Source: Caldilineae bacterium
GTDB taxonomy: Bacteria > Chloroflexota > Anaerolineae > JAAEKA01
Direction: 5' to 3'
Assembly (NCBI GenBank): GCA_020634555.1
Contig: JACKBK010000061.1
Span: forward strand, 1 to 12,847
Length of the DNA: 12,847 bases
In this document: positions 5,398-12,777 of the stretch, in pieces
Layout of the letters: each line of letters begins with the position of its first letter
Position numbering within the stretch: position 1 is the stretch's first letter
The notes under the pieces: generated by a model
Seen by the model: only the letters and a program-made list of their open reading frames with translations
Told to the model about the DNA's origin: nothing
The model's database searches: none
Position numbers and translations under genes: made by a program

Positions 5398-8238
5398 GTG
5401 ACAAACACACTCAGCAGTGAGCCGAAGCGATTCCGCGGCTCTACAACTACCTATGTGATCATCGGGGTGGTCATCATCGTTGTGGTGGCCATCCTGCTTT
5501 ACTTTGTACCCGTCCCGGTATCGGGCGCGGTCAGTGATGCTGGATCGGGCCAGCCGTTGGCAGACGTGACAGTCGCGCTTTCCAACGGCGAACAGGCGAC
5601 CAGCGATGCTGATGGCCGCTTCTCTTTTCGCTCTTCCCGCCTCCAACCGGTCACGGCCAGTATCGACGAAAGCATCTTCGAGCCGTGGCAGGACAATCCC
5701 CAGTTTGCACCGGTGCCGCTTCTGGGTGGCAAGTTGACAGCCAGCCTGCAGCCCACTGAGGTCAGCGGACTGGTCGTCGACGCCTTGACAGGTGATCCCG
5801 TTTCCGGCGTGACGGCCAGCTTTGAGGGCCAGCAAGCAACTACCGACGCGGAAGGCCGGTTCGAGTTGAGCCACCTGCCGCGCAGCGGCGCGACGGTTAC
5901 ATTGAGCGCCGACGGATTCATCGAGCGAACAATCGCGTTGGATGCAATCGGAGACGACGCGGCCAACTTGACGATCTATCCTGACGGGCTGCACGGTCTT
6001 GTGCTGGACGCGGCCAGCGGTACGCCTGTGGCTGGTGCTGCACTGAGTCTCAACGACGCCAGCAGTGAAAGCGCAGACGACGGCTTCTACTATTTTCCCT
6101 CCTCAACCGGGATGGGGCAGTTGACTTTGCAGGCGGCCGGCTTCCTGCCTGCTGCGGTGGATGTCAGCGACGATGCAGCGTTAGCCGGCGAGCAAGCTAT
6201 GGACATTGCTGTCGAGCCTACCGTGCTGACGGGCACAGTCCTCGACGGCAAGACGGGCGAACCGGTGGCGGGCGCATCGATCCAAGCTGGCGGCCAGACA
6301 GCCACTACCGACGAAGACGGCAACTATCGGCTGGAGCGGCTTTCCACCGGCGATCTGTCGATTACCGCCAGCCATTCCGACTACGAAACGCTGGATGTCA
6401 CCGCTGATGAAGCAGCCAATCTACTGGCAGGTGAACCGCTGGATATGACACTGCTACCGCCCCACCTGGCGGGCAGCGTGGTCAACAATGTCACCAACGG
6501 GCCGATCGTGGGAGCGACGGTTGCTGCGGGTACCCTGTCCGCAGTAACCGACGATCAGGGCCAGTTTATTCTCTGGACAACAGACACCCCGCTGGATGTG
6601 ACCATCGATGCAGTAGGCTACGAGACAGCCGAAGACCGGTTCAACGAAGACACTCCGTTGACGGTCGCCCTCGAGCCAAAAGGGCTGGTCGTCAAGGTAA
6701 GCGACTCGGCGGGACAACCGGTCAGCAGTGCGGCGGTGACCAGCCCGCGGAGCGAGGCTACTACCGATGAACAAGGCGTCGCGCTGTTGCCGCTGCTGGA
6801 AGCAGGCGATCTGTTCACGGTGACGCTGGCCGGTTTTGCTCCCGCAACGCAAACCTATCAAGGTGAAGCTCAGGTCGATCTCGCATTGGCTGCCGACACA
6901 GCGGCCGGCGCGGTGGTCGATGCCGTTACCGGCGAACCGGTTCCGGGTGCGATTGTCTACGTCTACGACAAGAACACGTGTCAAGGCATTGCCTGCCGCG
7001 GCACTGAACCTGTCGTGATGCAGGACGCTGAGGCAGACGGCACGTTCGAGGTCAGTGGTATGCCGGCCAACGCGCAGGTGATGGTCAAGGCGCCGGGCTA
7101 CAGCCTGCTTTTCCCTGATGCGCTGGCTGCCGGCGATTGCGGCGCGCCGTACTGTCTACAAGCGGAGATGCAGCCTTTTGAGGCGAGAGGCTTCTATGTG
7201 CCGTTCCACTATCTGTACGATCGCGGTCTCATCAACTCCAGGCTGGACCTGATCGAGCAGTCTGATGTGCTCAACGCGGTGGTCGTTGACATGAAGAGCG
7301 ACTATGGCGAGATCGCGTGGGAACCGAAGAACGAAATTGCCAGGGAGATTGGGGTCTTTCAGGAAGATGTCATGACCGCACAGGAGTTCCTGGAGGAGGC
7401 CAGACAGCGCGGCATCTACACCATTGCTCGCTTTGTCACCTTCAAGGACAACGCCCTGGCCGAGGGCAAGCCTGAATGGGCGCTGGCTAAGCGGTCCAAC
7501 CCCGGCGTGCTGTGGAAAGACGGCGAAGATCTGGCCTGGGTGGATCCCTATCGTGACGAGGTTCGACAATATGAGATCGACCTGGCCAAGGAGTTGGCCG
7601 AAATCGGTTTCGATGAGGTACAATTCGATTACTTCCGGTTTACCGGCCAGCGCGACCACAACGCGTTGACCTATTCGGTGGAGAGCACGCCCGAGAACCG
7701 GCGCGAGGCGATCAGCAGCTTTTCGCGCGATCTGATGGCCGCCCTCAAGCCATATGGCGCCTTTACGGCCATTGATGTGTTCGGCAGCATTATCCTCAAC
7801 GGCAACGAACCATTGATCGGCCAGAATCTGGCTGACATGGCGCAAGGGCTGGACTATCTCAGCCCAATGATCTACCCGCAGGTGTGGTGGCCGGGCACCT
7901 TCCCTGGTTGCGATGAGCCGGTGCAGTGTCCGTACAAGGTAATCTACGACAGTACGGACATCGTGCGCGACATTGTGCCGATGCCGACGCGCATCCGTCC
8001 ATGGCTGCAGGGCTATCCGAACAACTACCGCACCGATGGACCGGCTGCCGGCTACAACTATGCCGTCCCGGAGATGATGATCCAGCGGCGGGCAGCCGAC
8101 GACGCTGGCGCCGAGGGCTGGCTCTTCTGGTCGGGCGGCGGTAACTTCCCCGATGAGATCTTTGGTCCACTGCCGTCGCTGGCGGAGTTGGAGGCGCAGG
8201 TCCAGGCACGGCAAGGCGGCCGCAGCGGGCCGTACTAG
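5398..8238 (+). CDS. Membrane-anchored protein with seven carboxypeptidase-regulatory-like repeats and a DUF4015 hydrolase-like domain
   Basis: A 946-residue surface protein. Residues 1-16 are cytoplasmic, and ~18-40 form a single membrane anchor. Then come about seven Ig-like carboxypeptidase-regulatory-type repeats starting near residues 40, 121, 198, 276, 356, 430 and 502. Most carry a V-x-D-x-x-[ST]-G-x-P-V-x-G-A pattern and a TTDxxGxF turn. Residues ~595-925 match DUF4015 (putative glycoside hydrolase, TIM-barrel type): ARGFYVP, VVDMKSDYGEIAWE, FDEVQFDYFRF (739-748) and LDYLSPMIYPQVWWPG (818-833), with Asp/Glu candidates for catalysis. The substrate is unknown; cell-wall or exopolysaccharide action is inference. 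Cysteine pairs C528/C533 and C581/C586 in repeat 7 suggest disulfides outside the cell. The start is a GTG with TGAGGA 9 nt upstream. It has its own promoter; no clear terminator follows. Confidence 0.88.
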   Translation: MTNTLSSEPKRFRGSTTTYVIIGVVIIVVVAILLYFVPVPVSGAVSDAGSGQPLADVTVALSNGEQATSDADGRFSFRSSRLQPVTASIDESIFEPWQDNPQFAPVPLLGGKLTASLQPTEVSGLVVDALTGDPVSGVTASFEGQQATTDAEGRFELSHLPRSGATVTLSADGFIERTIALDAIGDDAANLTIYPDGLHGLVLDAASGTPVAGAALSLNDASSESADDGFYYFPSSTGMGQLTLQAAGFLPAAVDVSDDAALAGEQAMDIAVEPTVLTGTVLDGKTGEPVAGASIQAGGQTATTDEDGNYRLERLSTGDLSITASHSDYETLDVTADEAANLLAGEPLDMTLLPPHLAGSVVNNVTNGPIVGATVAAGTLSAVTDDQGQFILWTTDTPLDVTIDAVGYETAEDRFNEDTPLTVALEPKGLVVKVSDSAGQPVSSAAVTSPRSEATTDEQGVALLPLLEAGDLFTVTLAGFAPATQTYQGEAQVDLALAADTAAGAVVDAVTGEPVPGAIVYVYDKNTCQGIACRGTEPVVMQDAEADGTFEVSGMPANAQVMVKAPGYSLLFPDALAAGDCGAPYCLQAEMQPFEARGFYVPFHYLYDRGLINSRLDLIEQSDVLNAVVVDMKSDYGEIAWEPKNEIAREIGVFQEDVMTAQEFLEEARQRGIYTIARFVTFKDNALAEGKPEWALAKRSNPGVLWKDGEDLAWVDPYRDEVRQYEIDLAKELAEIGFDEVQFDYFRFTGQRDHNALTYSVESTPENRREAISSFSRDLMAALKPYGAFTAIDVFGSIILNGNEPLIGQNLADMAQGLDYLSPMIYPQVWWPGTFPGCDEPVQCPYKVIYDSTDIVRDIVPMPTRIRPWLQGYPNNYRTDGPAAGYNYAVPEMMIQRRAADDAGAEGWLFWSGGGNFPDEIFGPLPSLAELEAQVQARQGGRSGPY

Positions 8239-8245
8239 CACGCCC

Positions 8246-8446
8246 GCGGAGCGCGCATCTACAGATGGGCCGGCGTGCAGGCAAGACACGACCCGTTCGC
8301 ATCGGAGGATGCGAACTCCGCGATGAAGACACATCTTTCTGCGGAGCGCGCATCCTTTGCGAAGCACCCGTGCATGGGCAGATGCGCCGGCGTGCAGGCA
8401 AGACACGCCCCGTTCGCATCGGAGGATGCGAACTCCGCGATGAAGA
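8246..8446. repeat. Duplicated intergenic repeat with internal hairpin
   Basis: A 68-nt block occurs at 8262-8329 and again at 8379-8446 with two differences. Each copy is preceded by GCGGAGCGCGCATC (8246-8259, 8341-8354); the gap between head and block is 2 nt in the first copy and 24 nt in the second, so copy 1 looks internally deleted. Each block contains the palindrome GTTCGCATC-GGAG-GATGCGAAC. The head resembles the reverse complement of the block's GGATGCGAACTCCGC. It fills most of the 315-nt gap 8239-8553; no coding gene, RNA gene or clear promoter is seen there. Confidence 0.88.
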
Positions 8447-8553
8447 ACTCCGCCGTGTTTGTTTACACCAACATTCAATCCCACAGGAACCAATACACGA
8501 ATTTCGACGCGTTCATACTACTCGACTCGTAATCTGAACAGAAGGAGACCCTC

Positions 8554-9903
8554 ATGTCACGCTGGATCCGAATCTTGTTAGCCTTTGCCGTACTGCTGGC
8601 CGCACTGGGTGCCTTGCCCGCCGCTGCCGCCCCTGCTCATGCCCAGGACGGGCCTGAACAGCCCTCCATCGACTCGCTGTCCATGGACCAACTGGTCAAC
8701 TGCGAGCCGGATGGCACGCAGGCCAGCGGCGCGATCTATCGGATCTGCATGCCGCCCAACTGGTGGTACAACGGGGATCTGGTCATCTATGCACACGGAT
8801 ACGTGGCAATCACCGAGCCGGTAGGCATACCTGAGGATCAGCTTTGCCTGCCTGATGGCGGACCGTGCATTCCCGACATCGTCAACCTGCTGGGCTTTGG
8901 CTTCGCCACCACCAGCTACAGCGCCAACGGACTGGCGGTGACAGAGGGTGTGTCGGATGTGGTCGATCTGGTCAACGTCTTTGCGCAGACCCACGGCACG
9001 CCAAACCACGTGTACATCATTGGCGTGTCGGAAGGGGGATTGGTGACTGCGCTGGCTACGGAGCAATACGCCAATATCTTCGACGGCGGCGCGGCAACGT
9101 GTGGACCGGTGGGCGATTTTCGCCATCAGGTCAACTACTTTGGTAATTTTCGCGCGGTCTTCGACTATTTCTTCCCCGGCCTGATCCCCGGCGACCCGAT
9201 CAATGTGCCGCCGGCGCTGGTGCCGGTGTGGGAGGACTACTACGACGCCAACGTCAAGCCGGTGGTCTTCGACCCCGCCAACGCCAACAAGCTGCAACAG
9301 TTGGTAGCCGTCTCCAAAGCGCCGGTCGACCCGAATAACCCGATGCCATCTACCGAAGAATCGGTCGAGGATGCGCTGTGGTACCAGGTAGTTGGCACCA
9401 ACGACGCGACGGCGAAGCTGGGCGGCCAGCCCTTCGACAATCAGCATACGTGGTACCGGGGATCAGTCAACGACTGGCAGCTAAACCTCCTGGTACAACG
9501 TATCGCGGCCGATCCGGCCGCGCTGGCAGCTATCAACGCCCATCTGCAAACTTCTGGCGTGCTGACCTCGCCGCTGGTCACGATGCACACCACCCTTGAC
9601 CAGCAAGTGCCCTATGCCCACGAGATCTTCTACCGGCTGAAGACGCTCTTCGCCGGCTCCGGCCTGAAGCACATCAACATCCCGATCCAGCGCTACGGCC
9701 ATTGTGAGTTCACCACCACCGAGGCGCTGACCGCGTTCGGCGTCATGTTGGCGCTGGCCGGCGACCAGCCGATGAACGAAGCGGGTGTGCGCAAGCTGCT
9801 GCCCGACGCAACGGATCGGGCGCAGTTACAGGAGATGCTGGAGTATTACTCGAATCCAGCCAACCAACAAGATATAGATACCCTGCGCGCGCAAATCCCT
9901 TGA
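8554..9903 (+). CDS. Secreted alpha/beta-hydrolase
   Basis: A 449-residue protein with a clear signal peptide: Arg near the N terminus, a hydrophobic core (residues 7-25), and a likely cut after AHA at residue 30. The rest has an alpha/beta-hydrolase layout: YAHGYV (79-84, oxyanion region), a nucleophile elbow GVSEGG with Ser159, Asp349 in TTLDQQVPY, and His383 in YGHCEF. These would form the catalytic triad in the right order. Esterase, lipase or peptidase activity on an extracellular substrate is likely, but substrate cannot be assigned. Cysteines at 50, 65, 98, 105, 183 and 384 may form disulfides. GAAGGAG (8541-8547) lies 6 nt before the ATG. It is preceded by the duplicated repeat, and its stop codon overlaps the next promoter's -35. 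It may also be read from the upstream DUF4015 gene. Confidence 0.87.
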   Translation: MSRWIRILLAFAVLLAALGALPAAAAPAHAQDGPEQPSIDSLSMDQLVNCEPDGTQASGAIYRICMPPNWWYNGDLVIYAHGYVAITEPVGIPEDQLCLPDGGPCIPDIVNLLGFGFATTSYSANGLAVTEGVSDVVDLVNVFAQTHGTPNHVYIIGVSEGGLVTALATEQYANIFDGGAATCGPVGDFRHQVNYFGNFRAVFDYFFPGLIPGDPINVPPALVPVWEDYYDANVKPVVFDPANANKLQQLVAVSKAPVDPNNPMPSTEESVEDALWYQVVGTNDATAKLGGQPFDNQHTWYRGSVNDWQLNLLVQRIAADPAALAAINAHLQTSGVLTSPLVTMHTTLDQQVPYAHEIFYRLKTLFAGSGLKHINIPIQRYGHCEFTTTEALTAFGVMLALAGDQPMNEAGVRKLLPDATDRAQLQEMLEYYSNPANQQDIDTLRAQIP

Positions 9904-9928
9904 CAAGACCGCGGGCCTGTGGTAAGTT
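9900..9928 (+). promoter_or_regulatory. Promoter for the SAM riboswitch transcript
   Basis: TTGACA (9900-9905) overlaps the hydrolase stop codon. After 17 nt comes TAAGTT (9923-9928), a poor -10 preceded by TGG (extended -10). The predicted start near 9935 is 25-30 nt before the aptamer. Confidence 0.5.
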
Positions 9929-9960
9929 TTGGCTCACAATCGAATAAGTCGACAACGACG

Positions 9961-10153
9961 CCCTTATCCAGAGAGGTGGAGGGACCGGCCCTATGAAACC
10001 TCGGCAACCAGGTCGTCAGTACCGTGAACGGTAAACAGTAATCGGTGATCAGTAGCTGCAAGGCAGATGTTTCCACCGATTACCGTTAACCGGTTAGCGA
10101 TCACTGGCAGAACCCCGGTGCTAACTCCGTCAGCAAACGGCTGGAAGATAAGA
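9961..10153 (+). ncRNA. SAM-I (S-box) riboswitch aptamer with extended P3
   Basis: The conserved S-box core is plain: CTTATC (9963-9968) and GATAAG (10147-10152) form P1. GAGGT (9973-9977) with ACCTC (9998-10002), plus GGAGGGA and CTATGAAAC, form P2 and its kink-turn. GGCAACC (10003-10009) and GGTGCTAACTCC (10117-10128) are the SAM-binding and junction elements. P4 is near CCGT...ACGG (10127-10139). The aptamer is ~190 nt against a usual ~100-120 because P3 has an added arm, 10015-10108: a GTCAGT/ACTGGC base, then 10029-10047 pairing with 10074-10092 at 17 of 19 positions, then a small CTGC/GCAG tip hairpin. SAM binding is expected to lower expression of the downstream methionine gene. Confidence 0.95.
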
Positions 10154-10171
10154 GGACCTATACGATGCAGT

Positions 10172-10209
10172 AATGGACCTCTTCGCTTCGGTGAAGAGGT
10201 CCATTCTTT
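10172..10209 (+). terminator. Riboswitch expression-platform terminator
   Basis: AATGGACCTCTTC (10172-10184) pairs with GAAGAGGTCCATT (10193-10205). A G-U and a C-G pair then close a TTCG tetraloop (10187-10190), giving a 15-bp stem. The T-tract is short (TTCTTT at 10204-10209). GGACCT at 10154-10159, just after P1, can pair with AGGTCC at 10197-10202 and so offers an alternative to the terminator stem. Confidence 0.85.
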
Positions 10210-10227
10210 GGCAGAGGATACGGCGAC

Positions 10228-10262
10228 ACCTCCGGATGAGCGGCTCGCATCATCTCGGAGGT
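10228..10262 (+). promoter_or_regulatory. Hairpin masking the Shine-Dalgarno of the CGS gene
   Basis: ACCTCCG (10228-10234) is perfectly complementary to CGGAGGT (10256-10262), which contains the SD GGAGG (10257-10261) of the start at 10269. An inner GATG/CATC pairing can extend it. It could reduce translation independently of the transcription terminator. Confidence 0.55.
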
Positions 10263-10268
10263 TGTTCT

Positions 10269-11546
10269 ATGTCCAGTTCACTCGTTCATGAATCGGCGGC
10301 GGTAGCTGATCGCCGAAACGGCGCGCAGCCAGATACGTCGGATGCGGACTGTCCACCCGCACAGCCCGGCCCATCTACGCTCTCGGTCCACGGTGGCGAA
10401 GCGCGCGACAAGGCGTTTCACAGCGTCACCACCCCCATTGTACAAACATCTACCTACACGTTTCGCGACACGGCTGCACTGGTCGAGTACATGGAAGAGC
10501 ACATGTTCTGGGACGAGCCGCAGCGTGACGAGTACGGCCGCTACGGCAACCCCACCGTACGCGCGGTCGAGGCGCGTCTGGCCGCGCTGGAGAACGGCGA
10601 TGATGCGCTGTTGACGCCCAGCGGGATGTCGGCCATCACCGGCACGCTGCTGGTGTTTCTCAGCGCCGGCAGCCATCTGGTGTGTACGATTGATTGTTAC
10701 CGCCGCACGCGCGATTTCATCCAGACGATCCTCAGCCGCTACGGCGTCGAGGCAACCGTCGTACCGTCCGCCGACCTGCAAGCTATTGAGGACGCGATCC
10801 AGCCCAACACCCGCCTGATCTTTTCCGAGTCACCCACCAACCCGTTCATGCGCTGTCTCGATCTGGAAGGGCTGGCGGACATCGGCCGGCGGCGCGGCAT
10901 CCGTACGGCCATCGACAGCACCTTTGCGACGCCGCTGAACCTGCGGCCGCTGGACTACGGCATCGATTTGGTGATCCACAGCGTCACCAAGTACCTGGCC
11001 GGCCACAACGACGTGATGGCCGGCGCGGTGATCGGCAAGAACGGCCTGACCGCGCCGCTGCGCCAGATGCACGGGATACTCGGCAGCGTTATCGACCCGC
11101 AGACCGCCTATCTGGTCGGCCGCGGCCTGAAGACCCTGGGACTGCGCATCGAGCGCCAAAACGCCAACGGGCTGGCTGTGGCGCAGTACCTAGAGAACCA
11201 CCCGCGCGTGCGCCGCGTCTGGTATCCTGGCCTGTCCAGCCACCCGGACCACGCCATCGCGGCAGCGCAACTACGCGGCTTCGGCGGCGTCGTCAGCTTC
11301 GAGATCGAGGGCGATGGCGAGCAGACGGGCCGTTTCATCGACGCGTTGCGTATTCCCTACATCGGCCCCAGTCTGGGCGGCGTCGAGAGCCTCGTCGAAC
11401 AGGTGCAGCTTGTCAGCTACTACGACGCCGACCCGGAGAAGCTCGATGCTCTTGGCGTATCGCCGTCGCTGGTGCGGCTGGCGTGCGGCATCGAGGACGC
11501 AGCCGATATCATCGCCGATTTGGAGCAGGCGCTGACAATGTCTTGA
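10269..11546 (+). CDS. metB: Cystathionine gamma-synthase (PLP-dependent, plant-like)
   Basis: A 425-residue Cys/Met-metabolism PLP enzyme. Key parts: EYGRYGNPT (88-96), the PLP-phosphate segment TPSGM (116-120), SPTNPFMRCLD, AIDSTFATP with Asp216, and HSVTKYLAGHNDVMAG with the PLP lysine at 241. The DCYRRTRDFIQTIL (142-155) and EYGRYGNPT surroundings and SHPDH-like C-terminal stretch look like plant cystathionine gamma-synthase, which joins an activated homoserine to cysteine to give cystathionine for methionine synthesis. Which homoserine ester is used (phospho, succinyl or acetyl) is not clear. The SAM-I riboswitch immediately upstream supports a methionine role. The start is ATG 10269, with GGAGG 7 nt upstream; an in-frame ATG at 10173 lies inside the terminator stem. 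The first ~37 residues are low-complexity and probably disordered. A related methionine gamma-lyase or sulfhydrylase cannot be fully excluded. Confidence 0.9.
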   Translation: MSSSLVHESAAVADRRNGAQPDTSDADCPPAQPGPSTLSVHGGEARDKAFHSVTTPIVQTSTYTFRDTAALVEYMEEHMFWDEPQRDEYGRYGNPTVRAVEARLAALENGDDALLTPSGMSAITGTLLVFLSAGSHLVCTIDCYRRTRDFIQTILSRYGVEATVVPSADLQAIEDAIQPNTRLIFSESPTNPFMRCLDLEGLADIGRRRGIRTAIDSTFATPLNLRPLDYGIDLVIHSVTKYLAGHNDVMAGAVIGKNGLTAPLRQMHGILGSVIDPQTAYLVGRGLKTLGLRIERQNANGLAVAQYLENHPRVRRVWYPGLSSHPDHAIAAAQLRGFGGVVSFEIEGDGEQTGRFIDALRIPYIGPSLGGVESLVEQVQLVSYYDADPEKLDALGVSPSLVRLACGIEDAADIIADLEQALTMS

Positions 11547-11628
11547 GGGAAAAGAGGGAAAGGAAGGAAAGGAGGGAAAACAGGGAAATCCGAGGACAAG
11601 ACCACGTACTCACCCTGTTTTCTTGTCA
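11545..11628. repeat. Purine tract followed by pyrimidine-rich tract
   Basis: Bases 11545-11580 are an unbroken 36-nt purine run on the plus strand with GGGAAA-like units; after a C at 11581, AGGGAAA continues it. From 11611 the plus strand turns pyrimidine-rich. GAAAACAGGG (11576-11585) and CCCTGTTTTC (11613-11622) form a 10-bp inverted repeat with a 27-nt loop. No gene is seen in 11547-11701; the stretch also holds the next promoter. Confidence 0.6.
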
Positions 11629-11666
11629 CCCCCTCCCTCCTCGCACTCTCACCCCTCACCCGCCAC

Positions 11667-11695
11667 TTGACACCATACGCTGCCGCGCGTACGAT
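11667..11695 (+). promoter_or_regulatory. Promoter of the ThiF/MoeB-type gene
   Basis: TTGACA (11667-11672), 17 nt, TACGAT (11690-11695). The expected transcription start, 7 nt after the -10, is 11702, the A of the ATG. No SD precedes the ATG, which fits a leaderless mRNA. Confidence 0.65.
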
Positions 11696-11701
11696 TCCGC
11701 T

Positions 11702-12733
11702 ATGACCGAACAATCCCTCGCGCGCTATGCGCGGCAGATCATCTTCCCCGGGCTGGGCGAGGCAGGACAGCGCAAGCTGTTGGCGGCCACCGTCGTCGTC
11801 ATCGGCTGCGGCGCGACCGGCACCGTCATCGCCAACCACCTGGCGCGCAGCGGCGTCGGCCACCTGCGCATCGTCGATCGCGACTTCATCGAGCTGAACA
11901 ACCTCCAGCGCCAGCTCCTGTTCGACGAGCCGGACATCGCCGACCGGCTGCCCAAAGCAGAGGCTGCGCGCCGCAAGCTGTCCAGCATCAACTCCGAGAT
12001 CACCATCGAGGGAATCGTGGCCGACGTTAACCCCGACAACATCGTTTCGTTGATCCGTGGCGCCGATCTGGTGATGGACGGCGCGGACAACTTCGAGACC
12101 CGCTTTCTCCTCAACGACGCCTGCGCCAAGCTGGGCATCTCATGGATCTACAGCGGCGTCATCGGCAGCTACGGCATGACCATGACGATTCGGCCGGGCG
12201 AGACCGCCTGTCTACGCTGCCTGCTGGGCCAGATGCCCGCCCCCGGCACCACAGCGACCTGCGACACGGCCGGCGTGCTGGCGCCGTCGGTGAGCGTGGT
12301 TGCCTCCATCGCCGCCGGTGAGGCCATCAAGCTGCTGGCCGGCTTTGGCGAGCTGAACGACGGGCTGATCAACTACGACCTGCTGGACAACAGCCTGGAA
12401 CAGTTCCAGGTGCTGCGGCGCGAGGACTGTGAGACCTGCGGCCGCGGCAACTACGAGTTCCTCAACGCGGAGGCCGGCACGCGCACCGCTACCCTGTGCG
12501 GCCGCAACGCCGTGCAGATCAGCGTTCCCGGCGGGCAGCGGCTGGACCTGGACGCGCTGGCCGCCGGCTTGCGTCGATCGGGCATCGACGACGTGGCCGT
12601 CAATCCCTACCTCCTGCGCGCCCGCACCGGCACATTCGAGTTCACCGTCTTCCCCGACGCCCGCGCCATCATCAAGGGGACCGAGGATGTGAGCGTGGCG
12701 CGGACCGTGTATGCGAAGTATGTCGGCGCATAG
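11702..12733 (+). CDS. ThiF/MoeB/HesA-family sulfur-carrier adenylyltransferase
   Basis: A 343-residue E1-like enzyme. The N terminus begins RYARQIIFPGLGEAGQRKL, then the nucleotide-binding GCGATG loop (35-40), DRDFIELNNLQRQLLF (59-74) and DGADNFETRFLLND (126-139). The catalytic cysteine Cys187 lies in ATCDTAGVLAP, and a zinc site is formed by CLRC (170-173) and CETC (243-246). These enzymes adenylate the C-terminal Gly of ThiS or MoaD for thiazole or molybdopterin sulfur transfer; which carrier is used cannot be decided. Residues ~265-343 form a C-terminal extension (NPYLL, FPDARAIIKGT, ARTVYAKYVG) seen in Gram-positive-type ThiF/MoeB. It lies 155 nt after the CGS gene. The ATG at 11702 is where conserved sequence starts and coincides with the predicted transcription start. 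The upstream in-frame extension is low-complexity and rejected. Confidence 0.92.
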   Translation: MTEQSLARYARQIIFPGLGEAGQRKLLAATVVVIGCGATGTVIANHLARSGVGHLRIVDRDFIELNNLQRQLLFDEPDIADRLPKAEAARRKLSSINSEITIEGIVADVNPDNIVSLIRGADLVMDGADNFETRFLLNDACAKLGISWIYSGVIGSYGMTMTIRPGETACLRCLLGQMPAPGTTATCDTAGVLAPSVSVVASIAAGEAIKLLAGFGELNDGLINYDLLDNSLEQFQVLRREDCETCGRGNYEFLNAEAGTRTATLCGRNAVQISVPGGQRLDLDALAAGLRRSGIDDVAVNPYLLRARTGTFEFTVFPDARAIIKGTEDVSVARTVYAKYVGA

Positions 12734-12777
12734 AAACTGAGATGCCTGGCGAGGTATCCGATTGAAGCGAGGGGTGC

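Noticed and set aside
8246..8446. CRISPR array
   Set aside because: Only two copies, a 68-nt unit, an internal palindrome and uneven spacing; no cas genes in the window.
7156..8493. 445-residue open frame on the minus strand
   Set aside because: It is antisense to the DUF4015 domain and runs into the duplicated repeat; it shows no protein-like motifs, and the plus strand is clearly coding.
8265..8537. Small protein across the duplicated repeat
   Set aside because: Its repeated peptide is only the translation of the two DNA repeat copies; no SD and no protein family is recognised.
8578..9447. 289-residue open frame on the minus strand
   Set aside because: It is antisense to the secreted hydrolase, which has a signal peptide and catalytic triad; it is a GC-bias shadow.
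10173..10268. Upstream ATG start for the CGS gene
   Set aside because: The ATG lies within the riboswitch terminator stem and the encoded residues are the hairpin sequence; ATG 10269 has a good SD.
11483..11701. N-terminal extension of the ThiF-type protein
   Set aside because: It overlaps the CGS gene end and the purine tract, is low-complexity, and conserved E1 sequence starts at 11702.
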